NCBI GenBank assembly: GCA_973895155.1
Contig: OZ316891.1
Location: forward strand, 15,500,001 to 15,564,000
From: Marsupella aquatica
Lineage: Eukaryota > Marchantiophyta
Direction: 5' to 3'
DNA length: 64,000 nt
A program made the translations under genes and the position numbers. Below the pieces are notes generated by a model. The model made no database searches, had not been told where the DNA came from, and worked only from the letters and a program-made list of their open reading frames with translations. Below, one piece after another: positions 37,663-50,476 of the stretch (position 1 is its first letter; every line of letters starts with the position of its first letter).

Positions 37663-37840
37663 GGATGGACTGGAACCAAACACACAAATTTGCTCAAATA
37701 GTGTTCTTTACAGTTCTGATCACCTACTGAGATGGACTGGAGCCAAGCACACGAGTTTGCTTGGATACTCTTGTGTATAATTCAGTCCAACAAGAAGATG
37801 AACCAAAAACAAACATCCAAATTTGCTTGGATATTTTTAT
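37663..37840. repeat. Three-copy ~67-bp decayed tandem repeat
   Basis: Units begin near 37,663, 37,731 and 37,796. Shared parts are GATGGACTGGAACCAA, ACACAAATTTGCT and TTGGATA, with progressive divergence toward the third unit. Confidence 0.65.
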
Positions 37841-38499
37841 TTGCAATCATATTGAACCAATAATGTGAAAGTTGCGGATCACCGGTGACTGCAAGTTTTG
37901 ATTATTAGGTCTTTAAAAGAGTGAGAGCTTTCACTCTTCATTCACATTCTCTCAAGTAGTATGTTGAACTGTCAAAAACAAAACAAACTCAATTTTCATG
38001 AATGCGGTGCAGTTTTTCTACATAGATTCTATGTGGTGACCAGGATTCTACGTGGTGACCAGTTTTTGTACACATTGCCTCAAGATTCTAGGGCATTGGT
38101 CTTGAGATGTGGTGATCTAAAGGAACTCTTTTGAGTAATATTGTTTTTCAGAGAGCAGAGCAATTTGAGTAATTTTGCTTCTACACTGCAATGTTGAGAA
38201 GAAGGGAAAGATGATCAGCACCTACTTGCACTTTAGCAGGCATGTTGTGGGAGTTTACCCTCCATTCCTAACTCTAACATTGATTTGCAATTGCTTTCTC
38301 TCACCATCAGGTGTAAAGAGGTGAGTCTCCGTATCATAATTCATAGGATTGCCAGGGACAACATCCCGGTCTGTACTGGCTTTGAGTTCACCACACCTTT
38401 TGTGCATTGCATAAACTGTTTTTTTGTATGTGTGCATTGTATCAAGTAATTTTTTATTTATTGCCCAAAGCAGGTGGTTAACCAATGCACAGACAGATG

Positions 38500-38790
38500 A
38501 ATAGTGACTGGTCAACCTGGGCCCGCCCTAGGCAAATCAACTGGGCCCTGGGGTAGGGAAATAAACAGTGACTATCTAACTTATGCTGAGACTTATGCAT
38601 GGGCCTGGGCAAAGGAACAATGCATGACCACTTCTCCTAAGCATGGGCCAGGCATAGGAAAATGAACATTTACCAATTAGCTTTAAAGGCCAAATGATCC
38701 CTACCAGTTAACCTAGGCAAATGAATAGTGACCTGTCTGTGAGCCTGTCCAGGGCCTGCAAATGAACAGTGACCCATTAACCTACGCATT
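38500..38790. repeat. Degenerate AAATGAACAGTGAC minisatellite
   Basis: The core AAATGAACAGTGAC (variants GATGAATAGTGAC, AAATAAACAGTGAC, AAATGAATAGTGAC) occurs near 38,498, 38,560, 38,717 and 38,761, interleaved with AACCTAGGC and GGGCCTGG blocks. Confidence 0.6.
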
Positions 38791-38889
38791 GTTACAGACA
38801 AATAAATAGGGTAGGGGCAGGGCACATTTTATAGTGGCAGTTGTGAAAAAATAGTACTACATAAGTGGATCAATCCATCCATATCATTA

Positions 38890-39095
38890 GAGACTCTCCA
38901 AGATTACTAGGTGAGAAAAGACGTCTAGAAGAGGAAAAGAAGTCAAGGTGAAAAGAAGATGTCGAAGAGAGAAACGATGGCAAAGTGAGAAAAAAATATA
39001 AAAATGAGAAAAAGATATCAAGGAGAGAAAAGGTGTCGAGGTTGAAGAAAAGATGTTGTGGTGACATAAAGGTGTCAAGGTAAGACAACGATGAC
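38890..39095. repeat. Decayed GAAAAGATGTC repeat array (locus 2)
   Basis: About nine copies of GAGAAAAGATGTCGAGG-like units at roughly 20-25 bp spacing. Same family as the arrays at 22,895-23,745 and 43,555-43,760. Confidence 0.7.
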
Positions 39096-40269
39096 AAGAT
39101 TACAAAAGTTTTTTTTGTTTTTCTTTTGGTTTTTTGGTTTTAATAAAAGCAACAAAGCGCAAGATGTATTTCGAAGAGCCCCGCGGCGAAAACCAGTGAG
39201 GAAGAGAAAAACAAGCCCAAGGGAACCCAACAAACACCAGCACCCCAAGGCAGAGCCACCACATGACGCAGCGAGGCAGCACCGCAAACAGGCCACAACA
39301 CAAACAGGCCTCAGGGCAAAAATAGCCGGCTTGGACGCAAATGGGTCAGAATCAACCAGCATGGCTCCGGCAGACAGTGAGACCAAACACAAAACTAGAA
39401 GGCTATATACAAAGTCCTACAATGCCAGATCTTGTGGTGCCAATCACTCACAAAACAAAATAACTCAGAAAACTCTAAAGCCATAGTGTCGAGAGCAGCA
39501 TAGAGCCAAGAAGTCAAAATCTCATACCCCCTACTATAGATACTCCAATAGTGCATCGCATACCAGAGTCCAAGTGTGCCATGCGATCTATGCTTCTAAG
39601 GGCAGAAATTATGATGAGTACCTAAAGTAATACAATTCTCATTCATTGGGACTTATAGTAGGAGGTGTGTGACTTCTACTCGTAGAACAATTGATGATGA
39701 CAACTAGTTCCGTAAGAGTTCTTCTATGCAGTCTGCGTGCCTTGGTGACATTTTTGGTGCGTTGCAGCGTAGCATGATTCACATTCACAATTTGCCCATG
39801 AAGAATGAGTTGAAGTGGGAACCGGGCTCGGGGGTTTCACTTCCACAAAAATGGCATATCACGTGCGACGAAGGATAGGGTCATTTTATTGGTTCTAAAG
39901 AAAGACTTAAGAATTTTTGTAGAAGAACAATAGGGTCTTTTAAATTAAATTTTGAGACTTATAAGAACATTAGGGTCTTTTTAATCCAATTTTTAGAATA
40001 TTCCAAGAATATTCCAACTTTATAGGGGTTAAAAAATTAAAAAATTTCTTATATTTTAGGGGGTCCAAGGCCTAAAAACATCGCAGGCGATGGGGAGGTC
40101 CCCATATAGTGAGACCCCTGAGGAATCGGGTGGCATTAGTTTGATAGGTGCATTGACATCGTTCAATCCAAATGTTGTGTATCATCAGGTGGATAGTGAG
40201 CAAGAATCCTAGATTTCTCTTTTGTGATTGGATGGTAGTGTCAACCTTGCCAAAAAAAAGTAACAGTCT

Positions 40270-43200
40270 AGCCCTACAACCTTATGCAACCTAGTTCCCT
40301 CAGCATAGAGCTCAAGTTGATTCCATTTGTCACGTGATCGGGGGTAATCAAAGAACATGTATTCGATGGTCTCAACATGTTCCTGGCAAGCAATGCACTT
40401 CCCATCTCCAACATCCCACTTGAGAGCGCGTAAATTGGAAAAGAAACCAACATTGAGTACCTTCCAAAAGTCTGATTTGACACTAGGAGAAGACCAGCCA
40501 AACCAAAGGTGTACCCATCATCGTCTCCATATCTCAGGAGTGTCCAATGAGAACCACCTTCCATATATTGAGTGTCTGCGAAGGAGTGGTGTGTTAATGC
40601 AGCATCAAGGCCCGAGTTTGAGTCTGGAGGTTCCATCTTGTTTATTCTCCTTTGGTCCATCTCCATATCCACCCTTTGATGTTGAGCAGATTCTTTGTGG
40701 TGGGCCCCACGGATGTGTGCAAGAGCTCCATGACCTATGTTAGCATCCTCACAGTACTGCTTTTGGTCGTTCTAGTTGCTCCTTGGATTTTTTTTGTAGT
40801 CTTCCATGCACAATCATGAGTAACCAAATCGACAACAAAAAGAATTTTTTGTAGCCATGAAGCTTTTAAGTGCATTTTTCTCTCTATCAATATTGTCATT
40901 TAGCTTGTTACTGATTAGGAGAAAAAGCTGCTCAAAAGAGAGGTGGGTGGGTATGTCCCCAGTGGTGACATCAAAATGAAGGTGTTTATGTGTGGATTCT
41001 CATCCTCTAAGCAAGCTATTAAGAGCTGGAGCAGAGGCAATTTTGATGCTTGGGTAGAGAATCAAGGAGAACTTCACTGTGATCCCAATATTTTCTCTCT
41101 TTCTTAATAATTATGAGGTCCCTTTTTGGCTGTCATTCTGACCATAGATCTGGCCATGTGCACCCAAGCAATGTTGAATCCACATTGCAGTCTGGTGATG
41201 GTGCCCATTTTGCAGGCCTGAGTTTGGAGAGCAAAAGGCCTGATGGCCAATCCTCCTTCCTCAAATGGTCAGGTGATTGTGTCCCAGGCAACTAGTGCAA
41301 TTTTGTCAATTCCAGTGGCACTCTTGCCCCACAAGAAGATTCGACAATGATCTTTTCCAGCTGCTTATAGCCATTCTTCTGGAGGTTGAGGAGCATCAAA
41401 TGCCCGATCAAATGGTAGATTAGAATAGCCCTAAGCAAATGCTTGAGGAGGACCAGTCTCCCAACTTGGGTGAGGGTTCTATTGGTTCCAATGCCTGAGT
41501 CTTTTCCTGACTTTGCCTAGTAAGAATTCAGTTTCCTGAGTAAGCCTGATTCTATTGCCAATAGGACAACCCTGGTAAGTAACAACTTCACCAGTGGCTA
41601 CAATTTGACATCATGTTCTCTCAATCCAGTCAGGTTGCTCAGAGTTGTCAAGCTAGATAATGATAGATTTTTCAATATTGAGAAGGGCTCCTGACACTCT
41701 CTCATACAAGTTCACAACTCTACAGACAGTAGTGAATTTGTCTTTTGTGGCTTTTGGAAAAAGCCCAATGTCGTCTGCAAAGAGTTGGTGGAGCACCTTC
41801 TTCTCACTATCAGTATTGATACCTTGCAGCTTGCCATAATTCAATTTTGCCTCAAGCAGGCACATCAGCGGTTAAGTGACAAGTACAAACAATAGCGACG
41901 TTGCAAGACATCCTTGTCTTACTCCATGTCCTCAGAGAATGTCCTTGGTGAATCCCCCATTCACGTGCACTTTAGAAATAGCATTGACAATGACCAGACC
42001 CTTAACCAGAGATACGAATTTGGGATCAAAATTGATGCGTCTCAAGGTTTCCCACAAAAAAGTGTGGTCAACCCGATTGTATGCCTTGGCGAAGTCTACT
42101 TTCATAAACACTGCAAGTTTCTTGGAAATATTGACAAATTCTTGACCCATTTTGAATGCCACACATTGTCCATTATGCTTCTGCCAACAATGAATCCAAT
42201 TTATTTGGAGGAAAGCAGCATAGGGACCACTAGCTTCATGTGGTTGGAGAGAATCTTTGTTGCAATCTTGTGTGTTGTTGAGCATAGACGACAATCGCAA
42301 TGGTAAGCACATGACACATCCAACGCGCAAGTAGTCGACGGACATGAGAGATATGTGGTTCATCTCCTTGAGGCTAAGTCCATGTGAACACACAAGAGAG
42401 TTTTATTGAACTCTAAACCCGTCGGCTAAGTCTTCACAGTGTAAGCTCTCTTCATCTCTCAAGTGGCTCCATAACAATGAGCCTAAGTTCCACTTATCCA
42501 AGCAAACATCGCTTGGCATATAGTGTGCATCCTAGTTAACCTAACCACATCTCTGACTATGGTTAGCCTAATTATGGTTACATATCGTAACCCTAGACAT
42601 TGAGTAAATATCTAACATGTGTGATTGTGAGCATGGTGAGCGGTCTCCAATTCTTTAATAATTGGATATCTCCTACCTTCGGAATGAGCTTGTTGACTCC
42701 AATTAATGGAAGTTTTTGAAGTTAGCAATCCATCCAGCCAAAAGGTTTGAATCATTGCACAACAATCATCTTTCATCCAATCCCAACATAGCTGCAAGAT
42801 CTCTGTAGTTACACCATCCAGCCCAGGAGATTTCTCGTGTTGCACCACTGTAGTGATCGCATCTTCACTAGGTTGTCTTATAAGTTCCCAGTCTGTGTTC
42901 TGGTCACTTTATTTTGTATAAGAGTTAACACTTCCTCCCTCACTACAGAATGATTGTTGAAGTTAATTCTCATCAGCAGCAAATAAGGATGAGTAGTATA
43001 ATCTGGTTTCATCATTCAAGAATCTGTTGCTCATTGTCAATCACTTTTCCATCAATAGTGGTCAGGAGTTTGATAGTTTCTCTATTCTGCTTTCATCTGC
43101 AAGAAGAAATATCTAGAATGGGGCATCCCCAAGAGACAGCCACTAGACATGACTTCATCTATGCCATACTTTGGCTTCTCGGAGCTCATTCTCCTTAGTT

Positions 43201-43500
43201 ACCTTAGTTTCAAGTCTCACAGGGGTGGGGTTAAGAGCAACTTCCAGCCTCAGAATTTCAAGTCGAGTCACGGTATCTGGTTGTTGGTTTCGTATCTCAT
43301 TGAGACGTCTTCTCTCACCAGCAAGCACCCTTTTCATTATGCTTGTTGCAAGATCCTAGTGGATCCTTGTGTCCCTATTGGGGTGAGTGTTAGTGCCCCT
43401 TGCTTGTTCCATGATAGTAGGATCATGGAGCATTTTCGCTTCCATCTTAAAATAGCTAGATTTTCTCATTCCAATGGTGATGTTGATGTCTTGAAGACCA
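40270..43500 (-). mobile_element. LINE (L1-type) retrotransposon fossil, interrupted by a solo LTR
   Basis: Decayed ORF2 read leftwards with several frame breaks. In order: linker region at 43,155-43,470 (SYFKMEAKMLHDP, VLAGERRRLNEIRN); the TTIDGKVIDNEQ segment near 43,060; reverse-transcriptase start KSPGLDGVTTEILQ at 42,800-42,840; then, beyond the LTR at 42,276-42,617, VFMKVDFAKAYNRVDHTFLW near 42,070; the catalytic FADDIG box near 41,780; and an RT zinc-binding region near 40,330-40,440 (GKCIACQEHVETIEYMFFD). The endonuclease domain is not visible and no poly-A tail or target duplication was found, so limits are approximate. Dead copy. Confidence 0.85.
42276..42617 (-). mobile_element. 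Solo LTR inside the LINE, 342 bp with 5-bp target duplication
   Basis: Reads TGTTAGATATTTACTC to GTCTATGCTCAACA on the minus strand, same family and exactly the same length as the LTR at 62,170-62,511. Flanked by a perfect TGTGT duplication (42,271-42,275 and 42,618-42,622). Internal region lost, presumably by LTR-LTR recombination. Confidence 0.92.
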
Positions 43501-43554
43501 CCCAGTTACCTTGAGTGAGTTTGTGGCTCAGCCACTCCCATAACTGGTTCCACT

Positions 43555-43760
43555 TTCATGAGAAAAAGATAAGATGTCGAGGTGAAGAAAGATGTCAAGC
43601 TAGGTGAGAAACGATCTTGAGGAGAAAAAACTATGTTGAGGATACAAAAAATATTGAGGGTGAAAAAATGTGGTCGTGAGATAAAGATATCAATGTGACC
43701 AAAAAAATGGAGAGACATGGTAAAAATGTTTAGAATAGACAAATATGTAAATATTAAAAA
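43555..43760. repeat. Decayed GAAAAGATGTCGAGG repeat array (locus 3)
   Basis: About eight loose copies of GAGAAAAAGATGTCGAGGTGA, spaced around 20-25 bp, directly upstream of the LINE fossil. Related to loci 1 and 2. Confidence 0.65.
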
Positions 43761-44228
43761 TACATATTAATGCAAGAAAAGATGTCAAAGTCAAACAAAA
43801 ACATATAAACTTGCAATATAGTTATGGAAACATACATAAGCTTCCATAGCTATATTTACGGACCCCCATGAGAAGTCTCTTGCAAATTCTCTGCCACGAG
43901 GTTGCGCCACATCATCATAACCAGCCACAAACAGGAATGATCCTACTTTTAACAATGACAAACATGCACATTCCTGTTTGTGGCAAAAGTAATGTAATTT
44001 TTGGGACACCATGCCGTAAATATTAAATGTAAAAAAAACCAAAATACAAAGGAAGAGATGTCATTTAGTAAAATAAAGTTACCATTATGATGTTTGTCAA
44101 AGATGTATAAGTGTTTTATATCAAAATGCTTGTATGTTTTAATTGTGTGCAAATTTGAAAAAACCAATTGATAGAAATGTACATAGTTAAAACCCCTTTG
44201 GCTTCACATTGTAAAACTAAATAATCAA

Positions 44229-44520
44229 TCTCCTTAGTACTTGATAAAATCTGTCAATGTTTGATTCATTGGAACACTCAAGATCAAGATTTAGAAACAT
44301 AGACCTCTCATTGGAAAGCTAGAGTAAAATTAAAAACTCATCATCTCCTTAGTACTTGACAAAATCTGACAATGTCGAACTCAATGTTGGAAAGCGAAAA
44401 GAATTCATGAACTCATGATCAAAATTTCTTATACTCACACTCATTGGAAAGGCAAAGAAATTCAAAAACTCATTTAGAACTTTACAAAATTTGTCAATCT
44501 GAGGCTCATTGGAAACCCTT
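44229..44520. repeat. Three-copy ~115-130-bp degenerate tandem repeat
   Basis: Units at about 44,229, 44,344 and 44,475 share CTCCTTAGTACTTGA, AAAATCTGTCAATGT and CTCATTGGAAA. Confidence 0.65.
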
Positions 44521-45441
44521 TCTCGACTAAGAGATATCACAATCTCGTCATTGTCAAAAACTTAGCCGTTGCAAATTGATTTCTTTGATTACATCGTCAT
44601 CGCTTGTCCACAATGCTTGCTTCCTGACTTGAATTGTTTGCATCCCTCTAGTCTTCAACTGAAGCTCACTGTGAAGACAGGTTGACGCCAAATGCAACCT
44701 CTATGTCAAAGAAACAATTGTTGGTCTCCCCCTCACACCATAGTTTTCTTAAATAAAAAAACTACAAATCCTTCGTGTGAAGTGGTGGCTCGTTCATTTT
44801 ATGTGTTCTTCCCACCGAATCGACAAGCGCTCTTTTGCCAACAGCTGAGTGTTGTCCTCCAGTCTGTCTTGTGATGGTAATGCTTAATGTAACTCACAAA
44901 TTACCAATCAAGAATGGTAAAAACACAATTTCTTCAATAATGTGTAAACAAAAACCGTCAAAAAACTCAATTTCTCCACATTCAACCTTTTGTTTGATAA
45001 ATCTTCTTTATCTTTTGAGCGTTTTCTTTTATACAAGTACACACCAACACCATTGGGAGACTCAAAACTGTCAGTCATTGTCTTGCTGAAAATTGATTTC
45101 ACTTCATCAGGCACACATTTCTTAGATGAACATGGGGGTCCACGGATTAATTTTGACAATGTAATATGGAGTCATGTTATGTGTGATCTTGGTCATAAAA
45201 TTATTATGATTGTGTTCAATAAACTATGCCTTGCACATAGAAATTGAAGACTCACCATAACAATCACAACATCCTAAAATCCAAGTACAGCCAAATGACA
45301 GAAGAATATATAATTTTTTTGAAGTTTTAAATATTTGAATTTAGGAACATTTGTTATATTTTATTTATATTCAAAAACAATTCAAAGATTTTTATTTTAT
45401 TTTCTAAGACACTGCACTACTGCCAAAATACACGTAGTACG

Positions 45442-45535
45442 GAGTTTCCACACAACTTATACCCTGCAGTTTGTTTTTTGTTTTCGCAGGCGAGTTTCCA
45501 CACAACTTATACCCTGCAGTTTGTTTTTGCAGGCG
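45442..45535. repeat. Two-copy ~45-50-bp tandem duplication
   Basis: GAGTTTCCACACAACTTATA through TGCAGTTTGTTTT to GCAGGC is repeated (45,442-45,491 and 45,492-45,535). The second unit lacks six bases of the T/G-rich part. Confidence 0.9.
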
Positions 45536-46575
45536 GACAATAGATGTAGTGGTCCTGACTTCTGTTACGATGGAGCGATTTTTCTCCTCTTCTCCATCCA
45601 ACGAAAAATAAAGGTGTCGTCTACGAAGAAGAGACTCTTCACGAGTATCTTCTCAATCCCGCATCCCTCGAAAGAAAATGAATTTTCCCAACCCTGAACA
45701 AGCCATAAGAGCGATTGCTTACTTGAAAGAAGTGAGCTCGATGTTCAAACTCGAGCACACGTAGTCACAGTTCACAAGAGCGTGCATAAAGTGAGACGAA
45801 CAGATTCTTATGGCAGTTCTGGCGGCAGGTCAGTAGTGTTTTTTGTTCGATTTGCTAATCGACAGCTCTGACAGGATTCAGTTCTGTATTGGCACTCGAT
45901 TCTCCTTTCAAATAATCATTCGTTGGACAAATCGATAGTTCATTCACAAATTACCCAGAAACCTGTTCATTGATAGTATTCAGCAATGTCCTGTCGTTAT
46001 GTAAGAGCATAGTGCCTTGCAAAACTCTAAATAAATTATTAATTCTAAATGTTCATGGGATCTGTTATGATCAACAATTAAACAACGCAAGTAAATGTTG
46101 GGTTTGATGGGGCTAGAAGGAGCCTCTAGTGATGCACTCGCAATATTAATCCCTTATAGTCTCTGTACTTTGATGACAGCATCCAGCGGAAAGCTAGATT
46201 GACGTTTCAGATTAAGGATTGTCTTACTCATCAATATGCCCTCTCCAAGCTACCCCCTATTATTGTCAGCTCACGCAGATCCTTCAAATTGAGAAAAAAA
46301 AATGGCCTGCCATATCTAATGTAGCTGCATATATTAAATCCCTTCAAACCCTTCGCATTGGTTTCCCTGGTCCTTGCATGCTCATAAGCACCAAAGTGAC
46401 CTGGAAGTTATGACCCTGCTTCATTTCTGTCATCGCCCAAGTGGGAACATCTCGGCATTTGTATTTGTGTTCTGTGCATATCCGTCTGGCATAGAACACT
46501 TGTGCAGGTCTTAAGTTGAAGTCACGGAATTCTGTAACAACGTGCAGCATGATGCTGGCGAATTTGAGCCCTTGC

Positions 46576-49533
46576 TCAAGTGAAGACCACCAGTGTTCGT
46601 ACTTGATCTAAAACGGCACTTACACAGTCTGTTCAAACATGAGAGCTTCAATTAGTTTGTGACTATCATTCGTCTCTGACTCTCTTAAACCATCAGAAAC
46701 GCAAACAAGTCAAGTATTGGTAAGATAAGCTTGGAAGAAGTGTACCAACTGTGTTTCTCAAAAAATATATGTCTAGGGTACTGGCAAGATACACGAACAT
46801 CCTTCTTCAAAACATGAGGGCCTTCCAGCTAGAAACTTTCAAATTAGAGGTGAATGGAAAGTACCAACCTGAAAGCTCCTCCCAAGAAATTTGATCAGGT
46901 ACATTCATTTCAGATTCAACAGCCAGCTTTGCAGCTGCCAACCCATATGCCACGGCCCGAGGCGCAACCAGCTTCCTTGATAGAGCTGCCAAAGTGCCGG
47001 CTACCAAACAATCTCCGGCACCAGTGAGCTTCACAACAGAAGCAGGCAATGCACGATAATGATGATACAAAATTTGACCCAAAGGTTCTCTTGAGCAAAG
47101 AACTGCTCCTTGACTACCAAGAGTAAGGACGATGTATTTCACACCTGCCCGCAACACCTCTCTGATCGGGCCCTGCAATTCCTGACCTAGAATATCACTA
47201 ACACTTCTCACGCTACCTTCCTGCAGTCCTACTTGCTCAGCAACAGATCCAGCCTTTTTCTTCTTCGGGTGAAGAGCCTCAGCCATTGCTACAATTTCTG
47301 CCTCATTAGGTGACACGAATGTAATCTGCATCACACAAGAAAAGTTGTTAGCTCCTCGAACAATTCTCGACAACCTCCCTTCGACAGACCTGTGAGTACC
47401 GCTCTTGTGTGAACCCATCGAAACAATAAAGAAAAGAAGTTGTACTAGCTTCACGAGACATGCTGTGGAAAAACTTACAGACTTGAGCAGACCAGTTGCT
47501 CTTGTGGCTTTCGCTATGGAAACTGGTTCAAACCAAATTGGGACACCCGCATCACTAGCCACTGTAGATTCATAATATATCATCACAAGTGAGAAACGCA
47601 GGTTCTGTTGAAACCAAACAGTCGTACATGCAAGGAAACCTTGCAAACTGTTACACCCAACTTTCCGGGTTCAAGTCCTATCACATGTTTGTTTACACTT
47701 TGAAAGGTCAGCATTGTACAGTGACAGGAAGTGACTTACATTTGCATGCCGCCTTTAGGGCAAGAGGGTGTAAGTTGGCATCAAGCAAAACAACCGGAGC
47801 AGCTTGTATTTGGGTTGTAAACCTTTCAATCCAATCAGGTGTCAAGTAGACCTCCTGTTCAATTTAATCGTCAAGCGGGTGGAAAGCAATGCTTACAGTG
47901 AAGCACCCGAAAAAGACATCATATGCTGCGCATTCTGTAAGTCCAGAGACAATTCTGTAGTACTTCAGCCAGTCCTCTTGGCAACTATCCGAGTGTTCGC
48001 AACTGCATCCAGGCTTCATGACCAGCCAATGTGATAGAAGCACGAAAACAACAGCTAGATTGACAAGGCTTTCGACCAACACACCACTGCTTGTGTGTCT
48101 GCTACACCAGCTGCCAATTCACCCCTTGCATCAAATACCGCTGAAACAACCGGTGTTGATATCCCGACACATTTTCGTATACCTGGAGACCACCTTCACC
48201 CAACCAGAGCAATCAGATAAACTAATACCCACAACAGACCGAAACCACACACCATGCCACCAACAACCACCCCCGCCCCACCCCCCGGCCCCCGGCCCCC
48301 AGCCACCCTCCCCGCCAGGAAGCCTCCTCCCACCTCTAAAGAAGGCAAGACAAAGTTGTTGATCGAATGATAGCTTTGAATATATAAACACGAAAAGACT
48401 CACCGTCTAATGAGAGACCAAGAGATCGCCAGTGAGCGAGCAAAGAATCTCCTGTACGTTGTCCATAGAATTAGTCGTCCTCCTCTGTCAGCCAAAAGTC
48501 AATTCAAGATTCCCAAGCTGAGCAAAATGTGCAACCTGAACAACACTAGTGTCCCAAAATTCACATGGTATAACCACCAACCTGCCATATCATCTCCGAC
48601 AACACTTATCAAGAAAGGGTGTTGTCCTAATTTAGCAAGGCATTCTGCTATATTCCTTCCTACTCCCCCCCTAATATAACGCACCTGCAGGCCCAAGTGA
48701 AACGTCAAAAACCAATAAGAACAAGCTGGGACATTCCTTGTCAAATTCTATTCTACACTATATAATACGGTATTTGAGTAGGAATTATTTCTCATCAGCC
48801 AGTTTCTGCAAAAGCAAGAGGCTGGCAAAATCATCCAAGGGAGACCTAAAGAAGAGCAGAGAATGGGTGGAATTTCAATTACAAATCAGACCACCAAAGC
48901 AGAGCTGAACATCCACACAAGAAGCAAAGAAATGCGGGGGGAACAGAACCGGGCACCTCGCCAGGACTTGTGGTACCAGGTCGAATTTCGCTAGAAATAG
49001 GACAGGCTTGTATGTCAAGAACCATTCCCCCAATCACTACTGGCTCTCCGTTTTCTTTTGCCGCTAAACGTTGCCCCACCTGCAAGATTTGGGGCAGCTT
49101 TGGTTGATTACATTAACAAGAATGATGGCCTAAGCATGACTTGAGGAGTCATTCTATGCTTGGTTAAAAAAATGAAACAATGCATCCTGAAGTGCATAGA
49201 TCCCAGGCCCCAAAGAGCTTTGCAACACGACCCTGGTCGTCACAAACAAGCAAATCCTCTACAGACACTGGGAGCTCGGTGAAGATGGAAAGAGCCTCTG
49301 GCTACACTGAGCCTCTAAAATGGAACCCTTGGTCAAGCATGGAAACTTGCCGATGACATTCAAACAAGCGAAAGAATTCTATTTACCAGAGACGACGAAC
49401 AGGCTGCCCATTTCTCCCGTGGTGGTGCTTTGAAATGATGCGCCAAGACATCCAAACGGCGATTTTGAGACGCGTTCAGCGACCTAACAACTGTGTCCGT
49501 CTCCAGGCATGGCTGACTCGTCGAATTCATCAT
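46576..49533 (-). CDS. PUKI: Pseudouridine kinase-like PfkB carbohydrate kinase
   Basis: Likely phosphorylates pseudouridine to its 5'-monophosphate, the first step of pseudouridine breakdown; the Arabidopsis enzyme is peroxisomal. Exons, minus strand: 49,387-49,533; 48,957-49,079; 48,582-48,684; 48,404-48,451; 48,085-48,182; 47,740-47,854; 47,479-47,561; 46,869-47,325; and a tentative last exon 46,576-46,628. Phases agree and the total is about 408 aa. Motifs: VVIGGMVLDI and GTTSPGE (N-terminal sugar-kinase strand), GGVGRNIAECLAKLG (PfkB signature 1), VVLLDANL, PIWFEPVSIAK, FVSPNEAEI, and the catalytic/anion-hole box LTGAGDCLVAGT (signature 2). ATG 49,533 is preceded by an in-frame stop. The NEAEI and WFEPVS features favour pseudouridine kinase over ribokinase or fructokinase. 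The last exon is chosen on splice phase only. No pseudouridine-monophosphate glycosylase gene is adjacent. Confidence 0.88.
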
Positions 49534-49864
49534 TCTGAGATCCAGCCGCCCTGTCTAACAGCAGAAAAGCGCCAGCCTGCGACAGAGACCCCAACATACG
49601 GTGAGATTCTGTGTGCGATTTTCGTCCTGCCTTGACTTTAAGAGAGACGGATTACAGTACATTACTGCTGGCGTCCTCAAGGCAGGTTTACCTTAAGGCT
49701 ATCGATGACGGATGGAGTACAGATCGGGGGCCAATTTCAGTTAGACCATCAGTGCAGAAAATTTCCTCCTCCGTGACTCAAAACGACAACTAATCGGAAA
49801 TTAAATCAATCAAATCGTGGATATCAATCACAAATTGTCAACCAGTGATGACACTACGCATTTG

Positions 49865-49893
49865 TCTGGTCTGGTCTGGTCTGGTCTGGTCTG
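49865..49893. repeat. (TCTGG)n microsatellite
   Basis: Five perfect TCTGG units plus TCTG, about 330 bp upstream of the kinase ATG, so possibly in its promoter. Confidence 0.95.
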
Positions 49894-50453
49894 CCGCAAT
49901 TTGAGAATTGATGCGGGTTCTAAGAAATTGTCTACCATTCAACTAGCATTCACTCAAAACTGTCGTTCCACACTAGCCGTCCAATATGTATATCAAAATA
50001 GCATAGACTTGAAAGCCATTCCACGCGAAGCAGAGAATTAAATGCGCGTCCATGAATTAAGTATCTACAGACCTGAGGAGCATGGATGGTCTGCTGCACC
50101 TTAAATTCGTACTCTCGAAAGAATGTTCAAGATGGTTCTTTATGCGCTGAAAGATTGCAGAGTTCCAGAGCTGGTAGAAGGCTTACTTGCTACTGTGTAG
50201 CTGTGGAGGATTGGATCTTCCGACCTGAATGGAAATGTACCATTTTGAGGACAAGCACCTTTGGATTCCAATTTGTCCAGAAGCCAACCGACAGAATCTG
50301 CATGGGGAACAACAGGAGCTTCTCCTCAAAATGGTTCACTTTTATTCTCAGACATCTACAAAGGCGGCCGACCTCGCCCAAGTCTAGTAAGTGCCACAGG
50401 TATCTCAGAACACCACGCTACTCACCTACGAATTACTCTCCATCGCTAATTTT

Positions 50454-50476
50454 GAGAGAGAGAGAGAGAGAGAGAG
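50454..50476. repeat. (GA)n microsatellite
   Basis: Eleven uninterrupted GA units in the kinase upstream flank. Confidence 0.95.

Larger units (their letters stand above)
37148..40269. other. Gene-free repeat-rich spacer
   Basis: Contains the decayed minisatellites at 37,663-37,840 and 38,500-38,790, the AAAAGATGTC-type array at 38,890-39,095 and a T-rich stretch at 39,110-39,142. The plus-strand frame 39,091-39,486 has no family likeness and overlaps the repeat edge. No gene called. Confidence 0.5.
43761..46575. other. Gene-free AT-rich spacer
   Basis: Contains decayed tandem repeats at 44,229-44,520 and a twofold duplication at 45,442-45,535. Short frames (for example 44,908-45,159, 45,335-45,697) show no known domain. 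The downstream flank of the pseudouridine kinase gene starts at the right end. Confidence 0.5.

Noticed and set aside
48018-48362. Proline-rich plus-strand frame
   Set aside because: Opposite strand to kinase exons 4-5 and an intron with C-rich composition.
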